A stretch of DNA of 64,000 nt from Papio anubis (GCF_008728515.1 NC_044990.1:9197156-9261155); one strand, 5' to 3'; shown: positions 1 to 12,996, numbered from the stretch's first letter. Notes: generated by a model from the sequence alone, not told the origin. Numbers and translations: made by a program.

Positions 1-109
1 AAACTGCCGATCCTGTATCACAAAGTTAATACACATTCTAAATCTAAATAAATGTTGTTAGAAGTATCATACACTCCTTATACAACTTTTCTTGAATACA
101 CCAGGCAGT

Positions 110-303
110 CCAGTGTAGGAGATAACAACTACATTCTGGGCCTGCCTGTCTGGGCTCTGGACTCACATGCCCGCTCTCACTTAGCCTCTGGGTCCTCAGT
201 TTCCTAAGTAAATAAGAACAGAATCTACCTTACAAAGCTGTCATGAGGGTTAGGTGAGTTGATACATGCAAAGCCTGGCCGGTAAGTACTCAATAAATGT
301 TCA
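110..303 (+). repeat. MIR SINE
   Basis: The MIR core and tail are recognisable: CCTCAGTTTCCTAAGTAAAT, then GTTAGGTGAGTTGATACATG, then CTCAATAAATGTT at the end. Confidence 0.8.
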
Positions 304-2633
304 CAGCCCCCACCACCAGTCAATCAACAAATAGGACTCTGGGGAGACAGAAGTGTCCTTTTCCTGAGGGACATCTGGGAAATCACCAACCCAGATGAAA
401 CACCTGGGGACACGAGACAGGCCAGGGCGAGCAGACTGCATGATGTCCACATGCTGTAACGTCAGCTTTGAAAAATCAGTAAAATTTAAAGAGAAGGGAA
501 GAGAGAACCTGGGAAATGGGAGTACCACAGATAACGACGCAGAAGTAGGAAGAAGGATGCGTGCAGCAGAATGGCGGAAACATAGAAAAATACAATACAA
601 TACTGAAAGATGCAAACAGACACAGATAGGATACATAAGATGTGACCTTGCAGTAAAAGGAACATATTAAAAAAAAAAAAAAAAAAAAAGGACTCTGACC
701 CTGATGTAATAGGAAGTCAGAGTCACTCCTAGTTGAAAGGACTATTAATGCCTTGGTGTTCAGGTCAGCCTAAAAGCAAAAAGAACTAAATGAAGGAAAG
801 TTGAGAAAGGAGTACGTTGGGCTCACCAGGTAGTTGCTGCCATAATTTAGATGCTTAAAATGAAAAGAGCCTTAAGGTAAGGACATTAGAACTCACTTGT
901 GTCTATTATTTTGCCTTCCGTTGACTACAGCAGATCGTATTTACCAAGACAGCAGTAACAGTTCTCTCTCATCCCACACCCATTTCTACGATGGGACCCT
1001 GCCACTCCCCAAACCAGAGGCAGTCTAATTTCCCTCCCCTCGAATCGGTGTGGGCCTGAGAATGTCACAAGTATGAGCAGAAGGGACATTACATAACCTC
1101 CAAGGCTAATTCATAAAATTCGATGACATTTCCACCTGATCCAGTGGAACAATCACCTCTAGAGCCCTGAGCTACCATCTGTGAGATCCAAGTATCTCAA
1201 GGCCACAGGGAACATGGAGGTGCTCCAGAAAAACAGTCCCAGCAGAGATCGAGGCATGTGAATGAAGACATTCCAGAGGATCCCAGGCCCCAGCTGTGGA
1301 GTCGCCCCCAACCATGACCAAGCATCATGAACAGACACCAACCATCCCAACTGTGCCCCATCCGATGTGAGAATAATACGATTATTTTGTCTCTTTAAAT
1401 TCTGAAGTGGTTTGTTAAACCACAAGAATAAGTGATATATTGGCTTTTCTTGCCACCAATTTCTAATTCTTAAAGAAATATGGATATTTCTTTATGGAAA
1501 TTATATGAAGAGGCATTACATCTAATTACATCAGATGGTTTTGATTTCATCTATCCTGATTCTTATAATCCTTGCCTTTTTCAAATAAAAATTCTTATTC
1601 ACAGTTGGTTTTATTCATAAATTGTCCAATTTTTAAAATTTTAATACATTTTACTTTTATTTTCACTAATTTTACCCTGAATTTCCAAAATCATTCTTTT
1701 CAGATCTCTCCTCTTCTTAAATTTTATTTATTGTTCAATCTCTTCCAGGCCTTTTTATCCTATCAGGTGGCTCCAGCCAACACCTATCTATCTATTCATT
1801 TTCAAGCACCCATGGCTTCAATTCTACTTTTCTCTATGAAAATCCAGTTAAAACGCAACTTCCTCCACGAAGTCTCCCCTAAGTACACCAGTCAGAATTT
1901 AGGATTCCTCCATCTCCGTTCCAAAAATACTGTGCAGAGCTCTCGGCTCATGCATTCCACTGTTTTACTGCAGTTAGGGTAAGTACATGTCTGGTTTCCA
2001 AGGCAGTTCTCTAACAACAAGGAATGCACATTATTTATATTCCCACATTTCCTAACAAATGTCTTTCAGATAGCAAAGAGCTAAATGAACACTTGTTGAT
2101 GAATTAATACAGATGAGAGAAAGAGTGGAGTTCTAATTATTGGTTTGGGAGCCCCTTGGGGAAAACGCATTCCCAGGTTTCATGATCATAAGGTACGCAC
2201 TTTCAGAGCCACAATAAACAAAGAGAAGCACCCCAAAGTCATTAACTGTCTCAAACTTCATACAGAAAAACAAGGTTAGAAGGAAGCCTCTCAGCCGTAT
2301 TTATTTTCTTCTTGTATAATTCCAAAGGAAACTGAGTTCCTGCCTTTATACCAATACAAAGTACGTCTCTCCCCTAATACCTAAGCTTTCCTTAGCAGTT
2401 CAGAAACTTGCTGTCATCAACTATTTTCTAATTATATTTTTTCTCCCTATATTATAGTAAAGAATTAAAGTTCAAAAAACAAAAGTTTAAATAATGTGAC
2501 AGTTCAAGCAGCAAAAATTTTATTCCCTCCACTGGTATCAATTTTTATTTATAATCACTGTAATATGGTAGTAAAACTAAACTTTCAAATACATTAGATA
2601 TCATACACGTATTTTGTTTAGAAAACAAAACAT

Positions 2634-2925
2634 GGGCTGGGCACAGTGGCTCATGCTTGTAATCCCAACACTCTGGGAGGTGGAGGCAGGTGGATCACTT
2701 GAGGTCAGGAGTTGGAGACCAGCCTGGCCAACACTGTGAAATCCTGTCTCTACTAAAAATACCAAAGTTAGCCGGGCGTGGCGGCGTGCACCTGTAATCC
2801 TGGGAGGCTGAGGCAGGAGAATTGCTTGAATGTGGGAGGTGGAGACTGCAGTGAGCCAAAATTAGGCCACCGCACCCCAACCTGGGCAACAGAGTGAGAC
2901 TCCATCTCAAATAAACAAACGAAAA
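2634..2925 (+). mobile_element. Alu SINE
   Basis: It runs from GGCTGGGCACAGTGGCTCAT to GAGACTCCATCTCAAATAAA. It is diverged, and a small deletion removes the CCAGCTACTC region of the right arm. Confidence 0.93.
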
Positions 2926-3148
2926 CATGGATGAAGAGAAAAAGAATGGGAAGAAATTTTTAAAATCACAAATAAACAAAACACTCGAATTTCAACTTGT
3001 ATATGACTGATGTATTAGAAAGCCAGGTATTAAGGAGTTAATTCTCAGAGGTGCAATATTCCAGCATGGCTTATAGGTTCTAAATCTAATCGCTTCTGCT
3101 GTTGCCTTAAATAAGCTTATTATTTTATGAGCTTAATCAGTAAATTAA

Positions 3149-3464
3149 GTTTTTTTGATTTTGTTTTGTTTTGTTTTGTTTTGAGATGGAGTCTCGCTCT
3201 GTCACCTAGGCTGGAGTGCTGTGGCACGATCTCAGCTCACTGCAACCTCCACCTCCAGGGTTCAAGTGACTCTCCTGCCTCAGCATCCTGAGTAGCTGGA
3301 ATTACAGGCACTTGCTGCCACATCTGGCTAACTTTTTTATGTTTAGTAGAGACAGGGTTTTATCATATCGGTCAGGCTGGTCTTGAACTCCTGACCTCAG
3401 GTGATCCGCCCACCTTGGCCTCCCAGAGTGCAGAGATTACAGGCGTGAGTGACTACATCCAGCC
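3149..3464 (-). mobile_element. Alu SINE
   Basis: On the plus strand a TTTTG repeat tail precedes GAGATGGAGTCTCGCTCTGT. The element ends near 3464 at its diverged 5' end. Confidence 0.93.
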
Positions 3465-4160
3465 AAATTAAGTACTATTTTAAGAAAAAGAAAAGTTTTC
3501 TCTTTAAGTAATGACATTATTAAATTATTAGAATACAGAGTAACAGCCAGAAAAGATAATATAAGATGGAATCTGTAAGCTAAAAATCTATCAAGTAATT
3601 ACAATGTATAGCCTTGGGGTCTAGTCAAAAAAGTGACCAAGGAATATGTTACAAAAATTTTCAAACTTCATAGGTGAGGTTTCCACTTTTAGCCATGATG
3701 AAATAACTGTTACCAAACTTGCCCTTCTATGGTAAACAACTATAAAATGAGACAGAATATAAAGAAAACTGTTTGCATGTATTTATTGGCCAACAGGCAG
3801 TAAAGAACTGAATACTGATTTTTCTTAGTTCTGCCAGTAATCTGAATGCCTGCCAGAACACCATTTAAAGGAAAATACATAATCTGTAATCCCTACAATG
3901 TAGCACATACAATAAAATTATTGGATATGTGAAAAAGCAGAAAAATATGGCCCACACTCAAGAGAATTAAAAAGTAACTAATAGAAACAAATGAATCAAA
4001 CGCTAAAATTAGCTGACAAAAACTACAAAGTGGTAGATTATCCCATTTCTGAATAAAAAATGTTACTAAAACTTAGAGACTTTACATAACTATTATCCTC
4101 AAAGTTTCTGTGTGTCAAGAATTTAAGAGTGGTGTAGCTAGAAAGTTCTAGCTTGGGGTC

Positions 4161-4947
4161 TGTGATGGTTAAATTTATATGTCAACTTGGCTGGGCAATG
4201 GTGCCCAAAAAGTGGATGAAAAATTATTCTGGGACTGGCACAGTGGCTCATGTTTGTAATCCCAGCACTTTGAGAGGTGGAGGTGGGTGGATCACTTGAG
4301 GTCAGCAGTTCAAGACCAGCCTGATCAACATGGTGAAACCTTGTCTCTATTAAAAGTACAAAATTAGCCAGGTGTGGTGGAACACGCCTGTAATCCCAGC
4401 TACTTGGGAGCCTGAGGCAGGAGAATCCCTTGAACCCAGGAGGCAGAGGTTGCAGTGAGGTGAGATTGCACCATTGCTCTCCAGTCCAGGCAACTGGAGT
4501 GAAACTCCATCTCAGAAGAAAAAAGAAAAAGAAAAATTATTCTGAATGTGTCTGTGAACATGTTTTTCAATGAGATTAACATTTAAATTAGTGGACTTTG
4601 AGTAAAGCAGACTGCCCTTCCTAACGTGGGTGGGCCTCATCTAACCAATGGAAGGTCTGAATAAAACACAACACTGAACGGCGACCCGCCCCCACCCCGG
4701 AAGAGGAAATTCAGCAAATGGCCTTCAGATTTCAACTCCAACACTGCTCTCCCTGGGTCTCCAGCCTGATAGCCTTTGGACCTGAACTGCAGTATCAGCT
4801 CTTCCTGGGTCTCTAAGCTGTCAGCTTGGGGCACAGATTTTGGACTTACCAGCCCCCATAATCGTGTGAGTCAACTGCCTAAAATAAACCTCTCTATATA
4901 TACACGTCCTGTTGGTTCTGTCTCTCTGTAGGACCCTGACTAACACA
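4161..4947 (+). mobile_element. Solo LTR (ERVL/MLT2-like) split by an Alu
   Basis: It starts TGTGATGGTTAAATTTATAT and ends GACCCTGACTAACACA, so it has TG...CA ends. An AATAAA-like signal lies near 4881. Flanking 5-base copies, GGGTC (4156-4160) and AGGTC (4948-4952), look like a target duplication with one mismatch. The family name is uncertain. An Alu occupies about 4231-4533. Confidence 0.75.
4231..4533 (+). mobile_element. Alu SINE inside the LTR
   Basis: It runs from GGGACTGGCACAGTGGCTCA to GTGAAACTCCATCTCAGAAG and an A-rich tail, inserted into the LTR at 4161-4947. Confidence 0.92.
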
Positions 4948-5381
4948 AGGTCTCTCAGGAAGTCACAGTCAATACATGGACCAGAACTATAGTCATCCAA
5001 AGGTAGCTCTCACATGGCTGGCACGATGGTGCTGATTGCTGGTGGAAAACTTCAGTTCTTCCCCATTTGGGCTTCTCCACATGGTTCCAGGCATGACAGG
5101 TGGCCTCCTCAAGAGCAAATGATCCCATGTGATCCAAGTGAGGGAGAGTCAGGCAGAAACTATCCTTTTCATGATCTAGCCTCAGAAATCATTTAGCATC
5201 ACTTCTGCCATATCCTATTTCTTAGATGAAAATCACTAAGTCTAATCCACATTCAGATGGAGGGGAACTAAGCTCCACTTTTTGAAGGGAAGAATGCCAA
5301 ATAATTTTTAAAAAGAGACAAAAATAAGCAAATGAGGAATCCCAGCAAAGTAATAAAAACTATAAAAAGTAACCAAATGGA

Positions 5382-5684
5382 GGCCAGGTGAGGTGGCTCA
5401 CGCCTGTAATCCCAGCACTTTGGGAGGCCAAGGCAGGAGGATCACCTGAGGTCAGGAGGTCAAGACCAGCCTGACAAACATGGAGAAACCCTGTCCCTAC
5501 TAAAAATACAAAAAATAGCTGAGCATGGTGGCACATGCCGGTAATCCCAGCTACTCAGGAGGCTGAGGCAGAAGAATCGCTTGAACCCGGGAGGCTGAGG
5601 TTGCGGTGAGCCAAGATCGCGCCACTGCACTCCAGCCTGACTGACAAGAGCAAAACTCCATCTCACACACACACACAAAAAAAG
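5382..5684 (+). mobile_element. Alu SINE with target duplication
   Basis: The body runs from GGCCAGGTGAGGTGGCTCAC to CTCCATCTCACACACACACA. It is flanked by AAAGTAACCAAATGGA on the left and AAAGTAAACAAATGGA on the right, a target duplication with one mismatch. It sits in old L1-like DNA. Confidence 0.94.
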
Positions 5685-5689
5685 TAAAC

Positions 5690-6574
5690 AAATGGAAATG
5701 CTAGATTTGGAAAATACAGTATCTAAATTAAAAAATTCACTAGACAGGTTTAAAAGCGGACTAGGGATGACAAAAGCAAGTCAGTAAACATGAAGATCGA
5801 TTTAGAAATTATCCAACCTTAAAAATATAAAGAAAACATTTTGGGAAAAAGCATTTAACAGAGTTTTAATGACCTGTGAGACAGTATCAAGAAGTCCAAC
5901 ATACATGCAAGACAAAAGGAACACATCACAGTCAACCTGCTGAAACACAAAGATAAATAGAATATCTTTAAAAAAAAAAAAAAACCACAGAAGACAATCA
6001 CTCAAGAAATTGCCAACTTATTTTCTACAGTAGACATATACCATACCACATACCCCCGTCATTTCACGTATGGGTATTTATCGAAGACAAAAAGTCTATG
6101 TCTACATAGACTTGAACATGAATATTCATAGCAACTTTATTCACAATAGCCCCAAATTAGAAACAATGCAAATATTCATCAATAAGAGAATGGATAAACA
6201 ATCTGTGGTATGTCCATGTAAATGGAACAAACACTACTCACCAATAAAAACAACAAACATGGATGAAATTCAAAATCACCATGCTGAGTGAAAGAAGCTA
6301 GTCACAAAATGATACCTACTGTAGGATTCTATTAATACGAACTTCAAAATACTTTATATGGACAAAAATTAGACCAGTGGTTTCCTGAGGGGGAGGTGTA
6401 GAAGGAAGAGGGAAGGATGGATTATAAGAGGCACAAGGAATCTTTTGAGGATAAAAGATTGATTGTGGTATGGTTTCACAGCTGTTTAACTGTCAAACTC
6501 ATTAAATTTTAAATGAATAAAATTTATTGTATATAAATTATTCCTCAATAAAGTTGATTTAAAAAAAAAAAAAA
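5690..6574 (+). mobile_element. Old L1 (L1M) fragments with 3' end
   Basis: Positions 5690-6020 resemble old L1 sequence. Positions 6060-6574 match the ORF2 C-terminal region and 3' UTR (TTCATAGCAACTTTATTCAC, then AATGGAACAAACACTACTCA) and end in a poly(A) after TCAATAAAGTTGATTT. Whether the two parts are one insertion is unclear. Confidence 0.75.
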
Positions 6575-6853
6575 AGTGGCCAGAGGGAGAAAGACACATC
6601 ACACACAAGGGAACAATGATATGAATTGCAGCTGACTTGTATTAAAAAAACAATGGAGGCCAAAGGTGACATCAGCAAGGTAGTAGAATAGGATGCCTCA
6701 GACTTCCTATAGCAGCTCCCCCATAGAAATGATAACTTAACAATATAGTTCAAAAAGCCTTTATAAGAACTTCAGATACCAGTTAGGAATTCACAGCCCC
6801 ACAGGCAAGCTCAAAGCCTAGGACTGCACTGAAATGAGTAAGAAAAGCCATTT

Positions 6854-7168
6854 CTTTTCTTTCTTTCTTTCTTTTTTGCTTTCTTTGAGATGGAGTTTCA
6901 CTCTTGGTGCCCAGGCTGGAGTACAATGGTGCCATCTCGGCTCACTGCAACCTCCACCTCCTGGGTTCAAGTGATTCTCCTGCCTCAGCCTCCCGAGTAG
7001 CTGCGATTACAGACATGTGCCACCACACCCGGCTAATTTTGTATTTTTAGTAGAGACGGGGTTTCTCCATGTTGCTCAGGCTGGTCTCAAACTCCCAACC
7101 TCAGGTGATCCGCCTGCCTCGGCCTCCTAAAGTGCTAGGATTACAGGCGTGAGCCACCGCGCCCGGCC
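6854..7168 (-). mobile_element. Alu SINE
   Basis: A CTTT-rich tail precedes GAGATGGAGTTTCACTCTTG on the plus strand. The element ends GCGCCCGGCC at 7168. Confidence 0.95.
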
Positions 7169-8415
7169 AAGAAAAGCCATTTCATGTTAACTGAGTCAGC
7201 TCCTTCCTCAAGCTAGCACAGCTCTATGCAATCAAGAGGAAATGTTTACCTCACAACTTCTCCCTCAGGAGAAAAAGAGAAAAGTGGAATGTACATCCAG
7301 CATTCCAGCTTTTCAGTGGACTGCCCAAGGGACTGGTTTCTGCCTTGCCACACTTGCAGCAGGCACAAAGAGAGAACTCAGCAAGTTGTTGCTGCGCTAG
7401 CAACTTATAATACAGTAGACAAAAGCCAACACAGCTCCATATGGTTGGGAGAAAGCAACCAGCTTGTGGCTCCTTACTTGGGAGGGAAAGAGAAGAGTGG
7501 AATGTATGTCTAATGTTTCAGTTTTTCAGAGGACTTCCCAAGGGACTGATTTCTATTTCACCTGACTTGAAGGACTGATGGAACTGGGAGACCTTGGAGA
7601 CCCAGGGGCCACAAAGAACAAAAGAGAGTTAAGAGATTTGTTGCGTTCCAGAGAAGCTACAATACCAAAGATAGATAACAGAAGGAGCAAGAGAGACTAC
7701 AAGCTCCTGAAAAAGAAATCAGAAAACCTCTCTAATTGGGAAATTACATGCACAAGCCCAGAGAGGCAATAGCCCCACAAAAGGTTTGAGAGATCCTCGG
7801 AATCTCCAGCCAGGATGATTGGTGAAGGTCTTCCTCTGTACAAAGTGAGTTCATAAAGATTGAAAGGGCTGGCTGTTCTTTCAAATGCACAAATCACAAC
7901 AACAAAAAACAAGGCACATGTTACAGAGAAACATGTACCAATAAAGGGAAAAAATTAATTTCTAGGAATCAATCCTAAAAAAAAAGATCTAAGAATTATC
8001 TGACAAAAAATTCAATATAATCATCTTAAAGAACCTCAGCACTATACACGATAACCCAGAAAAACAACTAAATGTAATCAACAGAACAATGCATGAGCAA
8101 AATAAGAATTTAACAGACAGAAGCTCTATAAAGAACCAAAACAATATTATGGAGCTAAAATATACAGTAACTGAACTGAAACATTCACTAAAGAGGATCA
8201 ACAGCAGTCTAGATCAAGCAGATTACTTAGTGAACCCAAAGACAGGTCATTTGAAATAATCAAGTCAGAAACAAAAAAAGAAAAAGAATGAAGAAAAGTG
8301 AAGAAAGCCTATGGGACTTAGATACCATAAAATAGATCAATATACATACTATGGAAGCTCCAGAAGGAATTGAGTGAGAAACAAAGAGCTTATTTGAAGC
8401 AATAATAGCCAAAAA

Positions 8416-10738
8416 CTTCCTAAATGCGAAGACATTGCAGGTTTGGTAGCAGACCACCACAATAAAGTGAGTCACACGAATTTCTTGGTTTCCCAACGCA
8501 TAGAAAAGCTACATTTACACTATACTGTAGTCTATTAAGTGTACAATAGCATTACATCTACAAAGTGGATATCTTAATGTAAAAATACTTTATTGCTTAA
8601 AAAAAAAATGCTAACAACCATCTCCGCCTTCAGCAAGTTGTAATATTTTGGCCCATGGATGGTCTTGCCTCAATGTCGATGTATGTTGATGAATCAGGGT
8701 GGTGGCTGCTGAAGGTTGGGGTGGCAGTATCCACTTCTTAAATAAGAAAACAGTCAACTCTGCTGAATCAGTTGTCTCTCCCCTGCATGAAAGATTTCTC
8801 TGTAGCATGCAATGCTGTCTGACAGCATTTTACCCATAACAGCACTTATTTTGAAATTGGAGTTGATTCTCTTCAAATCTGCTGCTGTTTTATCAACTAA
8901 GTTTATAAAATATTCTAAATTATTTGTTGTTATTTCAGCAATGTTCACAGCATCTTCACGGGAGATTCTATCTCAAGAAATATTTTCTGGGCCAGGCGCG
9001 GTGGCTCAAGCCTGTAATCCCAGCACTTTGGGAGGCCGAGACGGGCGGATCACGAGGTCGGGAGATCGAGACCATCCTGGCTAACACGGCGAAACCCCGT
9101 CTCTACTAAAAAAATACAAAAAACTAGCCGGGCGACGTGGCGGGCGCCTGTAGTCCCAGCTACTCAGGAGGCTGAGGCAGGAGAATGGCGTAAACCCGGG
9201 AGGCAGAGCTTGCAGTGAGCTGAGATCCGGCCACTGCACTCCAGCCTGGGCAGCAGAGTGAGACTCCGTCTCAAAAAAAAAAAAAGAAATATTTTCTTCG
9301 CTCATCTGTAAGAAGCAACCCCTTGTCTGTTCAAGTTTTATCATGAGATTGCAGCAATCCAGTCCCAACTACAAGTACCACTTCTAGTGCTAGTTATCTT
9401 GCTTTTCCATTACATCTGTGGTGACGTCCTCCACCCAAAGTCTTGAACCTCTCAAGGTCATTCATGAGGGTTGGAATTAACTTCTTCCAAACTCCTGTTA
9501 AGACTGATGTTCTGACATCCTCGCATGAATCAAAAATGTTCTTAATGGCATCTAGAATGATGATTCTTTTCTAGAAGTTTTTCAATTTACTTTGCCCAGA
9601 TTTATCAGACAAATCACCATCTATGGCAACCATAACTTTACGAAATGTATTCCTTAAAAGTAGGACTTGAAAGTCAAAATGACTCCTTGATGCATGGGCT
9701 GCAGAATGAATGTTGTGTAAGCAGGCATGAAAACAACATGAATTTCCTTATATATCTCCATCAAAGAGATATATCCCAGGTGCATTGTCAGTAAGCAGTA
9801 GCATTTCAAAAGGAATCTTAGCTAGTTCTTCTGGATAACTTGCTACAGCTTCTGTGTCAGTACTTGCTGCTTTACCTTGAACTTTTATGTTATGGAGATG
9901 GCTTCTTTCTTTAAACCTCATGAAACAACCTCTGAGATTCCAACTTTTTTTTTTCTTGCAGCTTCCTCACCTCTCTCAACCTTTATAGAATTGGAGTTGG
10001 GGCTTGCTCTGGATTAGGCTATGGCTTAAGGAAATGTTGTGGCTGGTTTGATCTTCTATTCAGATCACTCTATCCATATCAGCAATAAGGCTGTTTCACT
10101 TTCTTATCATTCATGTGTTTACTGGAGTAACACTTTTAATTTCCTTCAAGAACTCTTCCTTTTCATTCATAACTTGGCTGTTTGGCATAAGAGGTCTAGC
10201 TTTGGTGTATCTCAGCTTTCATCATGCTTTCCTCACTAAGCTTATTCATGTCTAGCTTCTGATTTCATATAATGTCTTCCTTTACATGGAAAGGAAGATG
10301 TAATTCTTCCTTGAGTTGCATCTTCCTTTTCACTTGAACACTTAGAGACCACTGTAGAGTTCTTAACTGGCTTAATTCCAGTATTGTTGTGTCTGAGGGT
10401 ATGGGGAGGCCTGAGGAAAGGAAGAGTCATAAAACACACATTTATCAATTAAGTTTGCCATCTTATGTGGGCATAGTTTGTGGTACCCCAAAACAATTAC
10501 AACACTAACATTAAAGATCACTGATCACAGATCACTGTAACAGATAAACAATAATGAAAAGTCTGAAATATTGTGAGAATTTTCAAAATGTGACAGAGAC
10601 ACAAAGTGAGCACATGCTGTTGAAAAAATGGCCCTCACAGACCTGCTTAATTCACAGTTGTCACAAACCTTCCATTTGTGAAAAACACAGTATCTGCAAG
10701 TGCAATAAAGAGGAGCATAATAAAACAAGGTATGCCCG
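8416..10738 (-). mobile_element. Tigger1 DNA transposon, internally deleted
   Basis: The right end AAAACAAGGTATGCCCG matches the Tigger1 terminal repeat, and the left end carries the matching inner terminal segment (GCAGGTTTGGTAGCAGACCA). Long interior stretches match the pogo-type transposase gene read on the minus strand, for example AATTTACTTTGCCCAGATTT and GGCATGAAAACAACATGAAT. Part of the transposase interior appears missing near 9815, where the text jumps from AAAGGAATCTT to AGCTAG. Stops and indels make it inactive. An AluY interrupts it at 8989-9283. Confidence 0.88.
8989..9283 (+). mobile_element. Young AluY (Old World monkey type) in Tigger1
   Basis: This is a near-consensus AluY carrying GGCGTAAACCCGGGAGGC and GAGATCCGGCCACTGC. 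A perfect 14-base target duplication AAGAAATATTTTCT lies at 8975-8988 and 9284-9297. The intact body and exact duplication point to a recent insertion. Confidence 0.97.
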
Positions 10739-11548
10739 TGTAAGAAAAGAAATGAACAAATTCATGAGGCTTAAAAGGACTCCAAGTAGGATGACCTAAG
10801 GAAGACCATAGAAACACATAATCAAATTGTCAAAATTCAAAGACAGAATCATGAAAGCAACAAAAGAAAAGTTATTTGTCATCTATAAGGGAGCACTCAT
10901 AAAATATCAACATATTTCTTAGCAGAAACATCACAAGTCAGAAAGGAGTGACATTATATATTCAAAGTACTAAAAGAAAAAGTCTGCCAACCAGGAATAC
11001 TATTTTGGCAAAACTGCTCTTCAAAAATGAAGGTGAAATAAATGAAGGAGACCTTTCTAGATCAACAAAAACTTAGGGAGTTTATCACGAATAGACCTGC
11101 CTTGCAAAAACTGCTGAATGGAGTCCTTCAAATTGAAACAAAAGGATACTAGACTGCAACACAAAAGCAAATGAAAATATAAAGTTCTCTAATAAAGGTA
11201 AATATAAGACAGGTACAGAATCCTGTAGTACTATAACGGTGGTGGTATATAAATCACTTTTGATTTAGGTATACAATTTAAAAGATAAAAGCACACACAA
11301 CTATATAAAATTATGCATACTGTAATTGCTAGAGCAACTACTAAAATAAATATAGTCAGGTACAGCTAAAAATCCACTAATGGCATTAAAATGAATAGTA
11401 AAAACAGTCAATTAGCCCAAAAGAAATTAGCAAGGGGGGTACAGAGAAACAAATAGTACAACAGCAAGATGGCAGACTTAAACACAGTTATATCACTAAT
11501 TACATTAAATTTAAATGGAATAAATGCTTCTATTAAAAAGCAGAGACA

Positions 11549-11843
11549 GGCCGGGCGCGGTGGCTCAAGCCTGTAATCCCAGCACTTTGGGGGGCCGAGA
11601 CGGGCGGATCACAAGGTCAGGAGATCGAGACCATCCTGGCTAACATGGTGAAACCCCGTCTCTACTAAAAATACAAAAAACTAGCCGGGCGAGGTGGCGG
11701 GCGCCTGTAGTCCCAGCTACTCGGGAGGCTGAGGCAGGAGAATGGCGTAAACCCGGGAGGCGGAGCTTGCAGTGAGCTGAGATCCGGCCACTGCACTCCA
11801 GCCTGGGCAACAGAGCGAGACTCCGTCTCAGAAAAAAAAAAAA
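11549..11843 (+). mobile_element. Young AluY (Old World monkey type)
   Basis: The body is nearly consensus, with the same monkey-type sites as the 8989 copy (GGCGTAAACC, GATCCGGCCACTGC). A perfect 14-base target duplication AAAAAGCAGAGACA lies at 11535-11548 and 11844-11857. The next base after the right copy begins another, older Alu. Confidence 0.97.
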
Positions 11844-11857
11844 AAAAAGCAGAGACA

Positions 11858-12160
11858 GCCAGGCGCAGTGGCTCACGCCCATAATCTCAGCACTTTGGGA
11901 GGCCAAGGTGGGCAAATCACCTGACCTCAGGAATTCAAGACCAGCCTGGACAACATGGCAAAACCCTGTCTCTACTACAAATACAAAAAAATTAGCTAGG
12001 TATGGTGGCACATGCCTGTAGTGCCACCTACTTGGGAGGCTGAGGCAGGAGAATCGCTTGAACCTGGGAGGCAGAGGTTGCAGTAAGCTGAGATCGCACC
12101 ACTATACTCCCGCCTGGGCAACGGAGTGAGGCTCCAACTCAAACAAACAAACAAAGAGAG
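11858..12160 (+). mobile_element. Older Alu SINE abutting the young AluY
   Basis: It runs from GCCAGGCGCAGTGGCTCACG to CTCAAACAAACAAACAAAG, with more substitutions than the upstream copy (for example CTCCCGCCTGGGCAACGGAG). Confidence 0.94.
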
Positions 12161-12996
12161 ATAGACTGGACAAACAGCAAGGCTCAACTATATGCTGTCT
12201 ATAAAAACTGCACTGTAAATATAAAGACAGGTTGGGTAAAAATTAAAGATGAAAAGCATATTAGCACACCAACAATAGGAAAAGAAAGACAGTGAGGCTA
12301 AATTAATAGCAGTCAACGCAGATACCAAGTCAAAGTGTATTCTCAGAGATAGAGAGGCATTTCATAGTGGTAATAGGACCAAGAAGATATAACAATGATA
12401 ATTTATTTACTTAACAACAGAACATCAAAACACATGAAGCAAAACATAACACAGAAACTGAAAGAACTAAAGGGAGAAATGAACAAGTTCCCAGTCACAG
12501 ATGAAGATTTCCATAAGCCACTCTCAGTAATTGATAGAAAAACTAGATTAAAAAGTCAGCAAGGATCTTATTATTGGAATAACACTATCACACCAACTTC
12601 ATCTAGCTGACATTTATAGAATGTTATAACAAGCTCAGAATAAACAATCTATTCAATTGCATCTGGAGCATTCACCAAGATAGACTATAGGCTGAAGGGC
12701 AAATCTCAAGCAGCTCAAAAATTGACATCATTCAGAGTATGTTCCTGACTGCAATGGAATTAAATTAAAAATCAACAAAAAGATATCTAGAAAATATCCC
12801 AGTTATTTGGCTCCCAAACCAATTTAAATGCTAAATAACTCAAGGACCAAAGAAAGGGGGAAAAAAAGGAAAATTAGAAAATAGCTCTAACTTAATAGAA
12901 AAAAAAGATATAGCAAAATTTGTGAGATAAAAGCAAAGCAGTACTTAATGAGAAATTTATAGCTTTAAAATGTACACATTAAAAAAAGAAAAAAAG

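Noticed and set aside
4637..4834. 65-codon ORF in GC-richer sequence
   Set aside because: It lies wholly inside the solo LTR at 4161-4947.
8812..10239. ORFs across the Tigger1 region
   Set aside because: They are fragments of a dead transposase gene, some running into the inserted AluY. No intact transposase remains.
11640..12187. Long ORFs with peptides such as AGVQW, SCLSLLSSWDYR and HHAQLIF, here and in many other places
   Set aside because: These are the standard conceptual translations of reversed Alu sequence and not genes.
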